Shown: positions 28,294-37,622 of the stretch, piece by piece
Layout of the letters: each line of letters begins with the position of its first letter
Position numbering within the stretch: the stretch's first letter is position 1
From: Plastoroseomonas arctica
GTDB lineage: Bacteria > Pseudomonadota > Alphaproteobacteria > Acetobacterales > Acetobacteraceae
Direction: 5' to 3'
Assembly (NCBI RefSeq): GCF_018128965.1
Contig: NZ_JAAEDH010000011.1
Span: 1-64,000 of the forward strand
Length of the DNA: 64,000 bases
Notes under the pieces: generated by a model
The model's database searches: none
Told to the model about the DNA's origin: nothing
Seen by the model: only the letters and a program-made list of their open reading frames with translations
Program-made: the position numbers and the translations under genes

Positions 28294-29720
28294 CGCACCG
28301 GCGCGGTGAGTTCGGGGGCGACCGAGGCGGGCGGCGGGGCGTAGTCGCCGGTGCCGGCCCAGCGATCGCGCACCGCGCGGTAGTAGGCCTCGTAGTCGTA
28401 GCGCTGCACCGGCAGGTTGAGGTCGATGGCATTGAGCCGCCCGACCGAGGCGGTCAGCGTGTAGGAGGCGGTGACCACGTTCGCCAGCGCCTGCACCAGG
28501 CTGACGCGGGCGACCAGCAATTCCTGCTCGGCGTTGAGCACGTCGAGCGTGGTGCGGCTGCCCACCACCGCCTCGCGCTGCACGCCGTCAAGCGCGATTT
28601 CCGCGGCGCGGATCTGGGCGCGCACGGAATCGACCTGGGCACGGGCCGAGGAGACCGTCTCCCAGGCCGCCTGGGCCTGCTGGCGCGCGGCGAGGCGGGC
28701 ATCGTCAATCGCGGCGCGGGCCTGTTGCGCCTGCTGGCGCGCCTGCCGCACCAGCGCGTGTTCCGAGCCGCCCTGATACAGCGGCACGGACAGGGTCGCG
28801 GTCACCTGGCTGCCAGTCGCCCGCGTGCCGCGGCCGATCGAGTTGTCATTGCGGAACAGCTGTGCCTGGACCGTCGCCTGCGGTAGCAGGGTCGAGAAGT
28901 TGACGTCGATCAGGTCGCGCGCGGCGGCCTCGTCGAACAGCGCCGCGACGACGGTGGGATTGTTCATCCCGGCACGCTCGACCGCCTCGGCCGAGGTGCG
29001 GGTGGGGTTCGACAGCGGTTGCGGCGGGCTCAGCTGGCGCGGCGGGATGCCGATCTGGCGCTCGAAGGTCGCGCGCGAGGTTTGCAGGTTCCCCTCCGCC
29101 TGGGCGCGGTCGGCGCGCGCGCCGGCGAGGCGGCTCTCCGCCTGGGCGACGTCCGTGCGGGTGATCTCGCCCACCCGGAAGCGTTCATTGGTGGCCTGCA
29201 GCTGGCGCGTCAGCACCGAGACGTTGTTGTTGCGCAGCCGCAGCAGCTCCAGGTCGCGGATCATGTTGGCGTAGGCGGTGGTGCTGTCCTGAAACACCTG
29301 CTGCTCAGTCGCGAGCAGCCGGGCGCGCTGGGCAAGCACCTGGTTCTCGGCGCGCCTGGTCGAGGCGACGGTGCGGCCACCGCGATAGATGGGCTGGCTG
29401 ACCGTGGCGGCCGCCGTCAGCCCGTCGCGGTTGATGTCGGTGTAGACCGAGAAGGGTCCGGTCGGGCCGTTCACGCGGCTGCGTTGCGTCGCCTCGGTAT
29501 AGCTGGGCGAGGCAGACATGGTCACCGTGGGACGCCAGCCGGCCAGCGCCTGGGGGACGTTTTCGTCAACCGCGCGCAGCTGGGCGCGGGCCGCAAGCAG
29601 GGAGGGGTTGTTGGCATAGGCGGCGGCCAGCGCCTCGCGCAGTGTCTGCGCATCGGCGGGTACGGCGTGCAGGGCAAGCGCGCCGATGCCGGACAGCAGG
29701 ACGGTTCGAAGAGCCATCAT
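28290..29720 (-). CDS. tolC: TolC family outer membrane protein
   Basis: TolC proteins form the outer-membrane channel and periplasmic tunnel used by type I secretion and efflux pumps. The 476-residue precursor has a signal peptide ending AVPADAQ, then two repeats of the outer membrane efflux domain rich in Ala, Gln and Arg helices; YANNPSLLAARAQLRAVDE and VVGSRTTLDVLNAEQELL mark equivalent positions. A Pro-rich tail ends the protein. Two adjacent ATGs (29720, 29717) are possible starts. It lies 152 bases after pcm and overlaps popZ by four bases. Confidence 0.93.
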   Translation of the reverse strand: MMALRTVLLSGIGALALHAVPADAQTLREALAAAYANNPSLLAARAQLRAVDENVPQALAGWRPTVTMSASPSYTEATQRSRVNGPTGPFSVYTDINRDGLTAAATVSQPIYRGGRTVASTRRAENQVLAQRARLLATEQQVFQDSTTAYANMIRDLELLRLRNNNVSVLTRQLQATNERFRVGEITRTDVAQAESRLAGARADRAQAEGNLQTSRATFERQIGIPPRQLSPPQPLSNPTRTSAEAVERAGMNNPTVVAALFDEAAARDLIDVNFSTLLPQATVQAQLFRNDNSIGRGTRATGSQVTATLSVPLYQGGSEHALVRQARQQAQQARAAIDDARLAARQQAQAAWETVSSARAQVDSVRAQIRAAEIALDGVQREAVVGSRTTLDVLNAEQELLVARVSLVQALANVVTASYTLTASVGRLNAIDLNLPVQRYDYEAYYRAVRDRWAGTGDYAPPPASVAPELTAPVR

Positions 29721-29872
29721 GGGCAACTCAATCTCCCGACACCGGGTGCGCAATCGGCGCCCGCGTCGCGCGAGGGACAGGAGGTTGGCAGATTAGAGCG
29801 GTGGCACCCGAGAAGGCCAGCATGGCTGATGTGACATTGCGACAAAGCTGGTTGGCAAAGTGTTGCGAAGTC

Positions 29873-30553
29873 TCAGAAAGCGAACCGCGGCGCCGGCATG
29901 AACGCCGGCAGCGGCACCGCCGAGCAATCGAAATCCGGCATGGTCGTCACCGTCGCGCCGACGCGCCGCGCCAGAATCGCGTGCCGCGCTGGCGGGCGGT
30001 CACGCAGAACGGTGACCAGGCGGCCGCCCTCGGCGAGCTGGTCGAGGATGGCCTGCGGCACCGCCGCGACCTCGCCCTCGATCATGATGCCGTCGTACGG
30101 CGCGCCCTCGGCGTGGCCGGCAACCGGCGAGGCTTCAATCAGCGTGATGCTGCCGGCCTGGGTCAGCGCGGGCAGCACCGCGCGCGCCACCGCCATCAGG
30201 CCCGCATCATCCTCGACCGCCACGACGGAGACCCCCATGGACGCAAGCACGGCCGCGCCGTAGCCGGCGCCCGAGCCGAGCACCAGCGCACGCTCGCCGC
30301 GACGGATCGCCATCAGCTGGATCAGTCGCGCGAGCACCATGGGCTCCATCAGCGCGCGGCCGCCGGGCAGCGCCACATCCTCATCCTGGTAGGCGCGTGG
30401 CGCGAGGCCGGCGGGCAGGAAGCGCTCACGCGGCAGGTGCCCCATGGCGCCGAGCAGCCGCGGATCGGTGACCCGGTTAGGCTTGAGCTGGCCGTCGATC
30501 ATGAAACGGCGCGCGGCGGCGGTGTGCGCGGCGAGATCCTCGGCGGCGGTCAT
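29873..30553 (-). CDS. pcm: Protein-L-isoaspartate O-methyltransferase family protein
   Basis: This 226-residue protein belongs to the isoaspartyl methyltransferase family, which uses SAM to repair damaged Asp/Asn residues. It has RRFMIDGQLKPNRVTDPRLL near the start, motif I ALVLGSGAGYGAAVLA, and GEVAAVPQAILDQLAEGGRLV further on. Motif I reads LGSGAGY where repair enzymes usually have IGTGSGY, and the usual TAA motif is replaced by MIEGEVA. The enzyme may therefore be a diverged relative rather than a classical Pcm. Its place before tolC is common in alphaproteobacteria. Confidence 0.82.
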   Translation of the reverse strand: MTAAEDLAAHTAAARRFMIDGQLKPNRVTDPRLLGAMGHLPRERFLPAGLAPRAYQDEDVALPGGRALMEPMVLARLIQLMAIRRGERALVLGSGAGYGAAVLASMGVSVVAVEDDAGLMAVARAVLPALTQAGSITLIEASPVAGHAEGAPYDGIMIEGEVAAVPQAILDQLAEGGRLVTVLRDRPPARHAILARRVGATVTTMPDFDCSAVPLPAFMPAPRFAF

Positions 30554-30686
30554 GGCGGCTCCTTCGCGGTCCCGCGCTTATAGGGGCGGCGACATGCGCA
30601 CGCCAAGCGCGCGCGTGCAGCGCAGCGAGCGCTTGACCGGGCGGGCATGGCACCCGATACAGACGTCCCGCGCGGCGAGCCCTTGC

Positions 30687-30757
30687 GGTCCGGTGGCCGA
30701 GTGGTCAGGCACAGGTCTGCAAAACCTGCTACGGCGGTTCAATTCCGCCCCGGACCT
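30687..30757 (+). tRNA. tRNA-Cys (GCA)
   Basis: The sequence folds as a tRNA: acceptor GGTCCGG/CCGGACC, anticodon stem CAGGT/ACCTG with loop CTGCAAA (anticodon GCA), T arm GGCGG-TTCAATT-CCGCC, and discriminator T as in tRNA-Cys. CCA is not encoded; TTGG follows the acceptor. Confidence 0.93.
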
Positions 30758-30832
30758 TGGGCGCGCGCGGGATCGGCCAACGGGGGTCTTTTGCATCCCG
30801 ACGGCCTCTGTTATAGGGCGCGCCCCGGCTAT

Positions 30833-30908
30833 TCCTCGATAGCTCAGTTGGTAGAGCAAGGGACTGTTAATCCCTGGGTCGTAGGTTCGAGTCCTACTCG
30901 AGGAGCCA
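30833..30908 (+). tRNA. tRNA-Asn (GTT)
   Basis: Acceptor TCCTCGA (30833-30839) pairs with TCGAGGA (30898-30904). The anticodon stem AGGGA/TCCCT holds the loop CTGTTAA with anticodon GTT at 30866-30868. The discriminator is G, and CCA is encoded at 30906-30908, unlike the neighbouring tRNA-Cys. It lies at the edge of the glycan locus. Confidence 0.95.
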
Positions 30909-31098
30909 GCGGGGCATCTCCGCACCGCGGCCAGATGACACAGCGGCAAACCCTGCTATGCAGCCCGCGCGCCGATCCGCGCGCCTCCGATGCCGCCTCC
31001 CTCGTGAGCGCATCCCGGCGCCGTAGGCACATCGATCCCTCACGGCGCGCTGCGCTCGGCTGTCGTGAACCCCGAGACGCTCGCCTGGGAGGCCCTGC

Positions 31099-32256
31099 AT
31101 GCCCGAAACTCTCCGCGCGCGGCTGCGCGACCTGGCATTGCGCGCCTTGCCGCCGTACCGCACGCTCGTCAGCGGTTTTGAGCAGACGCGCGCGCGCCTG
31201 GCCCGCATCGAGGAAGAGCAGCGCACCACCACGGCCCTGGTGCGCAGCCTCTCGGATCGCGTCGGAGGCCCTGTAAATGAAGGGTCCAGCGGACGGCAAT
31301 TCACCATCCGGATCCAGCGCGGCGACTTCTACTGGGACATCGCGCCGGAGGATTTCGCCGCCTTCGGCTTCGCCGATGGCGACGCCCTGGAGGTGCAGCC
31401 CGCCGCGGCGGCCGTGAAGCTGCCCCACATCTGGGACGCCCTGTGCCTGCCCTGCGCCGACGGTACCTCGATCCGCGTGCCGCCGGTCTACAAGTTTTAC
31501 GCCTACAAGGGCTTCCGCATCCCCAGCCACCTGATCGCGCTGACCGGCGGCCCCGCCGAGCAGCTCGAGCAGACCGGCGCGGCCCACATTGCGAATTTCC
31601 AGCGCCATGTCGGCATCGAGGCCGGGATGTGCATCGTCGACGTTGGCTGCGGCATCGGCCGGGATGCGTTCCAGCTGTTCGATATCCTCGGCCCCACGGG
31701 CGCCTACGTCGGCATCGACGTGACACCCGATTCCATCCGCTGGTGCTCGGACAACATCACCAGGCGCGACCCGCGCTTCACCTTCCATCACTTCAACGCC
31801 CATAACGAGCTGTACAATCCGTTCGGCGACCAGACGTCGATGGATTTCGTGATGCCCATCGCCGACGCCTCGGTCGACCGCATCGTGCTGTCCTCGGTGT
31901 TCACGCACATTCTCGAGGACGAGATCCTGCACTACATGAAGGAGTTCCGCCGGGTGCTGAAGCCCTCGGGCCTGGTCTATGCGAGCTTCTTCCTGCACAC
32001 GGCCGAGGCGCTGGAAGCGGCCCAGACCAAGGGCAACACGGCCTGGCTCGCCAAATTCGACATTCCGCTCGGCAACGGGCTCTTCGCCAATGATCCCACC
32101 TACCCGCGCGGCGCCGTGGCACTCACCGACGACGCCGCCCGCCGGCTGATCGCCGCCGCCGGCCTGCGGCTGGACCGGCCCTACCTCAAGGGCTGGTGGT
32201 CGGGGCTGCACGAGACTGCCGAGGACGGCCAGGATGTGATGATCCTGGGCGTGTAA
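31099..32256 (+). CDS. Class I SAM-dependent methyltransferase
   Basis: This 385-residue protein has a possible coiled coil near residues 25-50 (FEQTRARLARIEEEQRTT) and a middle region of unknown fold. From about residue 160 a class I methyltransferase domain follows, with motif I IVDVGCGIGRD and downstream PIADASVDRIVLSSVFTHI and FRRVLKPSGLVYASF. The acceptor is unknown. As the first gene of the glycan locus, directly after tRNA-Asn, it probably methylates a sugar or a lipid-linked glycan. A GGGAGG site precedes the ATG. The CmcI-like gene follows 73 bases later. Confidence 0.8.
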   Translation: MPETLRARLRDLALRALPPYRTLVSGFEQTRARLARIEEEQRTTTALVRSLSDRVGGPVNEGSSGRQFTIRIQRGDFYWDIAPEDFAAFGFADGDALEVQPAAAAVKLPHIWDALCLPCADGTSIRVPPVYKFYAYKGFRIPSHLIALTGGPAEQLEQTGAAHIANFQRHVGIEAGMCIVDVGCGIGRDAFQLFDILGPTGAYVGIDVTPDSIRWCSDNITRRDPRFTFHHFNAHNELYNPFGDQTSMDFVMPIADASVDRIVLSSVFTHILEDEILHYMKEFRRVLKPSGLVYASFFLHTAEALEAAQTKGNTAWLAKFDIPLGNGLFANDPTYPRGAVALTDDAARRLIAAAGLRLDRPYLKGWWSGLHETAEDGQDVMILGV

Positions 32257-32329
32257 CGCGGCCGTGTTGTGACCGGCGCCGCGCGGCGCCATAACGCGGC
32301 GGCAGGCACCTCATCGAGCGAACGAACCC

Positions 32330-33106
32330 ATGGCAAGCTTCCTGACGCGGCTGCAGCATCTGTTCCGACCCGCGCCGGAGGCGCCGCCGCCGTCGCCCTG
32401 GCAGGCCGGCAACATCGGCCCCGTCCGGCCGAAGCTCTCCGAGCCACGGCTCGATGACGTCGAGCGCGGTATCGCCGACCGCTTTCACGACCTCTACTAT
32501 TCGAAGCTCGACGGCGGCATGGGCCTGCACACCATCGTCCTGTCCTGGATGGGCTACGAGATGTTCAAATGCCCGCTCGACCTGTGGACCTACCAGGAGC
32601 TGATGGTCACCCACCGGCCGGACGTCATCATCGAGACCGGCACCTACAAGGGCGGCAGCGCGCTGTATCTCGCCTCGATCTGCGACATGTTGGACCATGG
32701 CGAGATCATCACCATCGACATCGACACCACGCACGACGCGATCCGTCCGCGCCACCCGCGCATCACCTACTTGGCGGGATCGAGCACCGATGCCGGCATC
32801 CTTGACCAGGTAAGCGCGTGCGTGGGAGGGCGGCGCAACGTCATGGTCATCCTCGACTCCGATCACCGGCGCGACCACGTCGCCGACGAGCTGCGCGCCT
32901 ATCGCGGCTATGTGCCCGTGGGCGGGCTGCTGATCGTCGAGGACACCAATATCAACGGCCACCCCACTTACCCCGGATTCGGGCCGGGCCCATGGGAAGC
33001 GGTGGATGATTTTCTCGCCGAGGATGCAGCCTTCGTCGCCGACCGCAGCTGCGAGCGCTTCATCCTCACCATGAACCCGCGCGGCTACCTGCGGCGGGTT
33101 GCCTGA
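32330..33106 (+). CDS. CmcI family (cephalosporin hydroxylase-like) methyltransferase
   Basis: This 258-residue protein matches the CmcI family, named for a cephamycin enzyme but common in polysaccharide clusters, where members are thought to be SAM-dependent methyltransferases. Visible features are YQELMVTHRPDVIIETGTYKGGSALYLA (a motif I equivalent near residue 100), ITIDIDT, VILDSDH (near 175) and VGGLLIVEDTNINGHP. A beta-lactam role is not suggested; a sugar O-methyltransferase is more likely here. It lies between a methyltransferase and a large glycosyltransferase on the same strand. Confidence 0.82.
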   Translation: MASFLTRLQHLFRPAPEAPPPSPWQAGNIGPVRPKLSEPRLDDVERGIADRFHDLYYSKLDGGMGLHTIVLSWMGYEMFKCPLDLWTYQELMVTHRPDVIIETGTYKGGSALYLASICDMLDHGEIITIDIDTTHDAIRPRHPRITYLAGSSTDAGILDQVSACVGGRRNVMVILDSDHRRDHVADELRAYRGYVPVGGLLIVEDTNINGHPTYPGFGPGPWEAVDDFLAEDAAFVADRSCERFILTMNPRGYLRRVA

Positions 33107-33140
33107 GCGGCGCGCACGCGCTTTGAGAAAGTTCCCGGCC

Positions 33141-36100
33141 ATGACCCGCCCGCTCTTCTCCATCCTGCTGCCCAGCCGCAATCGCCACGAGCTGCTGCGC
33201 CACGCGGTCGACAGCGTCCTCGCCCAGAACTTCGGCGAGGAGGCCGAGATCATTATCTCGGACAACGCCTCCGAGCCGTCCTACGCGGCCTATGTCGCCT
33301 CGCTCGGCGCCATCGCGACGCGCTCGGTGCGCAGCGAGGCGGCGCTCCCGGTCACCGAGAACTGGAAGCGCGCGCTCGCCGCCGCCACCGGGCGCTACGT
33401 CATCATGCTGGGCGACGACGACGCGCTGGCGCCGGGCTGGCTCGCCCGCGCGCGCGGCCTGATCGGGCAGTTCGACCAGCCCGCGGTGCTCTACGCAATG
33501 GCATTCCACTACGCCTATCCGGGCGTGGCGCCGAGCCACCCGCAGGGCTACCTCGCCACCGTCGACAATGCCGAAATCTTCCGCGGCGCCGATGCGCCCT
33601 ACGTGCTGCCGCGCGCGACCGCCAGGTCGCTCGCGACCCAGGCGATGCGGTTCCGCCACCGCTTCAGCTTCAACGCCCAGCACTTCGTCTGGAAGCGCGA
33701 CTTCGTCGACAGCCTGGAGTTGCGCGGGGGCCTGTTCCAGAGCCCCTACCCCGACTATCACGCAGCCATCCTGACCATGGCCGAGGCGGCGTCCATCGTC
33801 GTCGTTCCCGCGCCCGAAGTGATCATCGGAATCTCGCCGAAATCCTTCGGCTTCTTCTACCAGAACCGCCAGTTTGAGGCCGGCCAGGCCATGCTCGGCA
33901 ATGATGGCGGCGCGGCCGGGCTGGGCGAGGTTCCCCAAGCGGTGCGCGACACGCTGGCCTTTCCCGGCTCGGCGCATTACCGCAACTGGCTGATCGCGGC
34001 GCTACAGGCGGCACGCAGCCTCGCAAGGCCGCTCGACCAGGCGGTCGACCTGCGCCGCTACCGGCGCCTGCAGATCATCGAGATCCTCTCCGGCGGAGTT
34101 TCCAGTACGTCGGGCCTGGCACGGCCGGCAGTGCTGCTGCGCCCCCATCTCCAGCCCGTCGACGCGCGACTGCTCGACCGGCTGCGCTGGCTGGAGCGGC
34201 TGCGCCCGCGGATCGCGCTGCAGCCCGACGCCCTGCTGGACCGGCTGAGCTGGATGCGCGGCATCTACACGCGCCCCGAGGTCACGTTTCACGATATCCG
34301 CGTGCACCGCTCGATCAGTGATGCCTTTCGCTGGGTGGCACGAAATCTGCCGCGGCGACCGGCGGAGATCGGATTGCTGCCGCCCGCGGCGCCGCCACTG
34401 CCGGTCCTCGAACCCATTGCGATCGCGCCCGGCCGACCCAGCGTCGCGGTCGTCTACCTCGCCCGTTCGGGCGACGGGGAGGTTGGGCATTTCCAATCCT
34501 TCATCGCCTCGTATCGCGCCCATGCCGCGGGGATCGCGCATGACCTTGTCATCATCCGCAAGGGCCTGCTCGGCCGTCCCGGATCGCAGGCGGCACTCGC
34601 GACGATGCTCGACGGCATCGCGCACCGCACTGTCGACGTTAGCGACGATGGCTTCGACATCCAGGCCTACCTGAAGGTCGCGCCTTGGCTGCGCCATGAC
34701 CGCGTCTGCTTCCTCAACACCTTCTCGCAGATCAACGCTCCGGATTGGCTGCGCCATCTCGATGCCGCGCTCGACCGGCCCGGCGTCGGCGTCGCCGGCG
34801 CGACCGCATCGTATGAGAGCCTGTTCACCTCGCTCTCGCTGCTGGTCAAGGTGACCTGGCTGACCGGCGCCAAGGCGATCCCGTACTCAGCCAAGATCGC
34901 GCGGCAATACCGCGACCAGATCGCCGAGCACGCGGCCGCTTGGCTCGCCCGACGCGGCGGCCCGCTGGTGCAACTGCAGCGCGCGGTTTCGCGGCCATGG
35001 CTCGGACGCTCCGACAACACGAAGGCGCTCGAGGCGGCCTACCGCAAATACTGGGACCAGGAGACGCAGCCCGCGGGGGCCTGGTCCATCGTGCGACAGG
35101 TAAAACCCTTCCCCAACCCGCATTTGCGTAGCAACGCGTTCATCATCGACCGCGCTCTGATGGTCGAACTCGATTTCCACCTCGACAACACCAAGACCGC
35201 GTCGAACCTGTTCGAATGCGGCACCGACGGCCTGCCCGCGCGCCTCGCGCGGCGCGGGCTCGCACCGGTACTGGTGGGCGCGGACGGCACCGCCTACGAC
35301 GTCGCGCAATGGCCCGAAAGCCGCACCTTCCGGCTTGGTGACCAGGCCAATTTGCTGGTCACCGACAACCAGGTGCGCAACTTCACGGCCATGTCGCCAT
35401 GGCAGAGGGCGCTCCATGCACGCATGAGCTGGGGCGACTACCTGCGCGAGCCCACGCAAGGCCTGATCGATTTCGGCATCAAATTCCCCCGCGGCAGCCT
35501 CGACATCATCCCCGCCACGGTTCCGGACGCGGCGCCCACCGCCGCCGCGGTGCCTGCCGGCCCGCTGGTCTCGGTCATCATTCCCTTCCGCGAGGGGCTT
35601 GCCGCGTTGCGCGACACGCTGGGTTCCGTGGTCCGCCAGGCCGGCGGCGACTGGGAATGCGTCATCCTCGACAATGCCTCGGCCGAGCCCGTGGACGCGC
35701 AGGTCGCTGGCTTCGCCGATCCGCGCATTCGGGTCGAACGCGTCGCCGAGCGCCTTGGGCTCACCGCCAGCTGGAACCGCGCGATCGACCTCGCGCGGGG
35801 CACCTACGTGACCGTGCTCTCGCCCGGCGAAGCGCTGGTCCCGGACCACGGCGCGCGCGTCGCCGACCTCGCCGATGAATTCGGCCAACCGGATGTGATC
35901 TATTCGCCCTACCACCGCTTCATCCCGCCCGGCGTCGCGCCCGGCGCGCTGGCTGGCGCGGTGTCCACCATCCAGAACGCTGGCTTCCTGACCGACCGGC
36001 CGATCCCGTTCCTGCTGTTTCCCGACGCCACGCTTCAGGCCGCGACCGACGCGCTGAGCCTGCGACGGGATTTCTCGACGGTTCTGGCCTGCTTTCGTTT

Positions 36101-36719
36101 CCGCCGCGACTTCCTCGACACGCTGCGCCGCGACGGCGCCGTGTTCCACAGCGCGCGGCCGGACCACTATCTGGCCACGGTGGCCCTCGCGCTCAGCCAC
36201 AAATTCATCGTCACCCCGCAGCCGCTGGTCGTGCTCGGGCCCGGCGACGGCATCGTGGCCGCCGACAAGGATGGCTTCGACGCCGCCTCTCCCTACCTCG
36301 CGCGACTGCTGCCAGGCGCCGGGGGCGATGCCGCGGGCATCCTTGCCATGGTGGAAGCGGCGGAGAGGCTCGGCGCGCGCGCACCGGCCGATGCCGATGC
36401 CGAGCGCTACCGGAAGCGCCAGATGTTCGCGGCGGTCATCGCGGGCGGCGGCCTGCGCTGGATGCTGCGCCCAATGGGCGCGGCGATCTGGCCGCTTTTG
36501 TCGCTGCGCGAGAAGTCTTGGGCGCTGCGGACCGGAGTGATCGCCTGGCTGGTCCGCACCGGCAGGCTGGAGCGTGCGCGGCTCGAAGCGATCCTTCAGG
36601 CGCTGACGGTAGAAGACCGGCTCAATCCGGTCGAGACGCATCGCGTCATCGGCGCCTATGCGGAGCTGCCGGCGTTCCTCGACGCGCTCGCGGCCGGGCG
36701 CTACCCGCCGGTTGGATGA
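33141..36719 (+). CDS. Three-domain glycosyltransferase with duplicated GT2 modules
   Basis: This 1,192-residue protein appears to hold three GT-A-like modules. The first (about 1-330) is a GT2 domain with SILLPSRNRHELL, ISDNAS (39-44), TENWKRAL and the metal-binding triad GDDDAL (91-96). The middle module (about 430-700) begins SVAVVYLARSGDGEV and has VCFLNTFSQINAPDWL, resembling glycosyltransferases that act in rhamnan synthesis. The third (about 808-1060) repeats the first: SVIIPFREG, ILDNAS, TASWNRAI; but LSPGEAL replaces the acidic triad, so it may not catalyse metal-dependent transfer. The start at 33141 begins at MTRPLFS. Its 3' end overlaps the convergent reductase gene by 19 bases. 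Confidence 0.85.
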   Translation: MTRPLFSILLPSRNRHELLRHAVDSVLAQNFGEEAEIIISDNASEPSYAAYVASLGAIATRSVRSEAALPVTENWKRALAAATGRYVIMLGDDDALAPGWLARARGLIGQFDQPAVLYAMAFHYAYPGVAPSHPQGYLATVDNAEIFRGADAPYVLPRATARSLATQAMRFRHRFSFNAQHFVWKRDFVDSLELRGGLFQSPYPDYHAAILTMAEAASIVVVPAPEVIIGISPKSFGFFYQNRQFEAGQAMLGNDGGAAGLGEVPQAVRDTLAFPGSAHYRNWLIAALQAARSLARPLDQAVDLRRYRRLQIIEILSGGVSSTSGLARPAVLLRPHLQPVDARLLDRLRWLERLRPRIALQPDALLDRLSWMRGIYTRPEVTFHDIRVHRSISDAFRWVARNLPRRPAEIGLLPPAAPPLPVLEPIAIAPGRPSVAVVYLARSGDGEVGHFQSFIASYRAHAAGIAHDLVIIRKGLLGRPGSQAALATMLDGIAHRTVDVSDDGFDIQAYLKVAPWLRHDRVCFLNTFSQINAPDWLRHLDAALDRPGVGVAGATASYESLFTSLSLLVKVTWLTGAKAIPYSAKIARQYRDQIAEHAAAWLARRGGPLVQLQRAVSRPWLGRSDNTKALEAAYRKYWDQETQPAGAWSIVRQVKPFPNPHLRSNAFIIDRALMVELDFHLDNTKTASNLFECGTDGLPARLARRGLAPVLVGADGTAYDVAQWPESRTFRLGDQANLLVTDNQVRNFTAMSPWQRALHARMSWGDYLREPTQGLIDFGIKFPRGSLDIIPATVPDAAPTAAAVPAGPLVSVIIPFREGLAALRDTLGSVVRQAGGDWECVILDNASAEPVDAQVAGFADPRIRVERVAERLGLTASWNRAIDLARGTYVTVLSPGEALVPDHGARVADLADEFGQPDVIYSPYHRFIPPGVAPGALAGAVSTIQNAGFLTDRPIPFLLFPDATLQAATDALSLRRDFSTVLACFRFRRDFLDTLRRDGAVFHSARPDHYLATVALALSHKFIVTPQPLVVLGPGDGIVAADKDGFDAASPYLARLLPGAGGDAAGILAMVEAAERLGARAPADADAERYRKRQMFAAVIAGGGLRWMLRPMGAAIWPLLSLREKSWALRTGVIAWLVRTGRLERARLEAILQALTVEDRLNPVETHRVIGAYAELPAFLDALAAGRYPPVG

Positions 36720-37615
36720 CGTGCGGCGGCGATGGTGTCCGCGATGCCGCTTGCCATGTCGAAGCGGGGCGTGAAGCCCACCGCGTTCCGCAGCCGCGCC
36801 ACCTGGGCCGCGAGCCGCGCGGGCTCATTCGCCGGCATCGGCCGCGCGCCGAAGCGGAGCAGGTCGGCGCGCCCCGATTGCCGGCCGATCTCGCCCAGGA
36901 ACTCGGCGATCGGCCGGTCCTCGCCGGAGGCGATGTTGACCGGTCCCTCCATCTCCGAACCGACCAGGGCGGCCAAGGCGCCGGCCACATCCGCGACATG
37001 GAGGAAATCCCGCCGCTGGGTGCCGGGGGTGGTCTCGATGGGCTCGCCGCGCAGCAGGCGCACGACCGTGTCACTCACCAGCCGCCCCGGTTTTTCGCCG
37101 GGGCCATAGAGGAAAAACACCCGTCCCCAGGCGAGCGAGACGCCATCCAGCGCCGCCGCCGCCGCCAGCATCCGGTGCGTCGAGTCCTTCGCGATGCCGT
37201 AGAGCGTCGCCGGCCGGCACGGCGAGGCCTGCTCGTCGAGAGGCGCCGCCACGGCATCGGGCGACCAGTCATACTCGGCGCAGGACCCAACGCCGACGAA
37301 GCGCGCCCCGCCATTCGCGGCGAAGGCGCGGTACAGCGCGAGGGTCGCGCTCACCCAGTCGAGATTGTCTCGCGTGGTCCAGAAGCCGCCGGGTGCGACC
37401 GTCCAGGCAAGATGCAGCAGGTGGCTCGGTCGTAGCCGCGCCAGCAGCCCGCGCGTGGCGGCCACATCCATCAGGTCCACCGCGTGCGACGTCGCACCCG
37501 GCAAGACCGCGCCGCGCGTCACCGCATGCACCTCGAAACCACGCGCCGCGAGCGGGGCGAGCGCATGCCGACCGATGAAACCCGCGGCACCGGTGACGAG
37601 GATGCGCTGCGCCAC
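36701..37615 (-). CDS. NAD(P)-dependent sugar epimerase/reductase
   Basis: This protein of about 304 residues is an extended short-chain dehydrogenase. It has the Rossmann motif TGAAGFIG near the N-terminus and the catalytic YGIAK tetrad segment, plus RDFLHVADVAGAL. As the last gene of the CDP-sugar cassette it is the likely 4-keto reductase that finishes a deoxysugar. The GTG at 37615 lies just before the Rossmann strand and eight bases after the previous stop; no strong ribosome site was seen, so the exact start is uncertain. A longer frame to 37741 only shadows the upstream gene. Confidence 0.82.
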   Translation of the reverse strand: MAQRILVTGAAGFIGRHALAPLAARGFEVHAVTRGAVLPGATSHAVDLMDVAATRGLLARLRPSHLLHLAWTVAPGGFWTTRDNLDWVSATLALYRAFAANGGARFVGVGSCAEYDWSPDAVAAPLDEQASPCRPATLYGIAKDSTHRMLAAAAALDGVSLAWGRVFFLYGPGEKPGRLVSDTVVRLLRGEPIETTPGTQRRDFLHVADVAGALAALVGSEMEGPVNIASGEDRPIAEFLGEIGRQSGRADLLRFGARPMPANEPARLAAQVARLRNAVGFTPRFDMASGIADTIAAARHPTGG

Positions 37616-37622
37616 CGCCGCG

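Noticed and set aside
32330-33106. Beta-lactam (cephamycin) biosynthesis suggested by the CmcI family name
   Set aside because: No beta-lactam genes are nearby; CmcI-family proteins are common in polysaccharide loci, and the neighbours are glycan genes.
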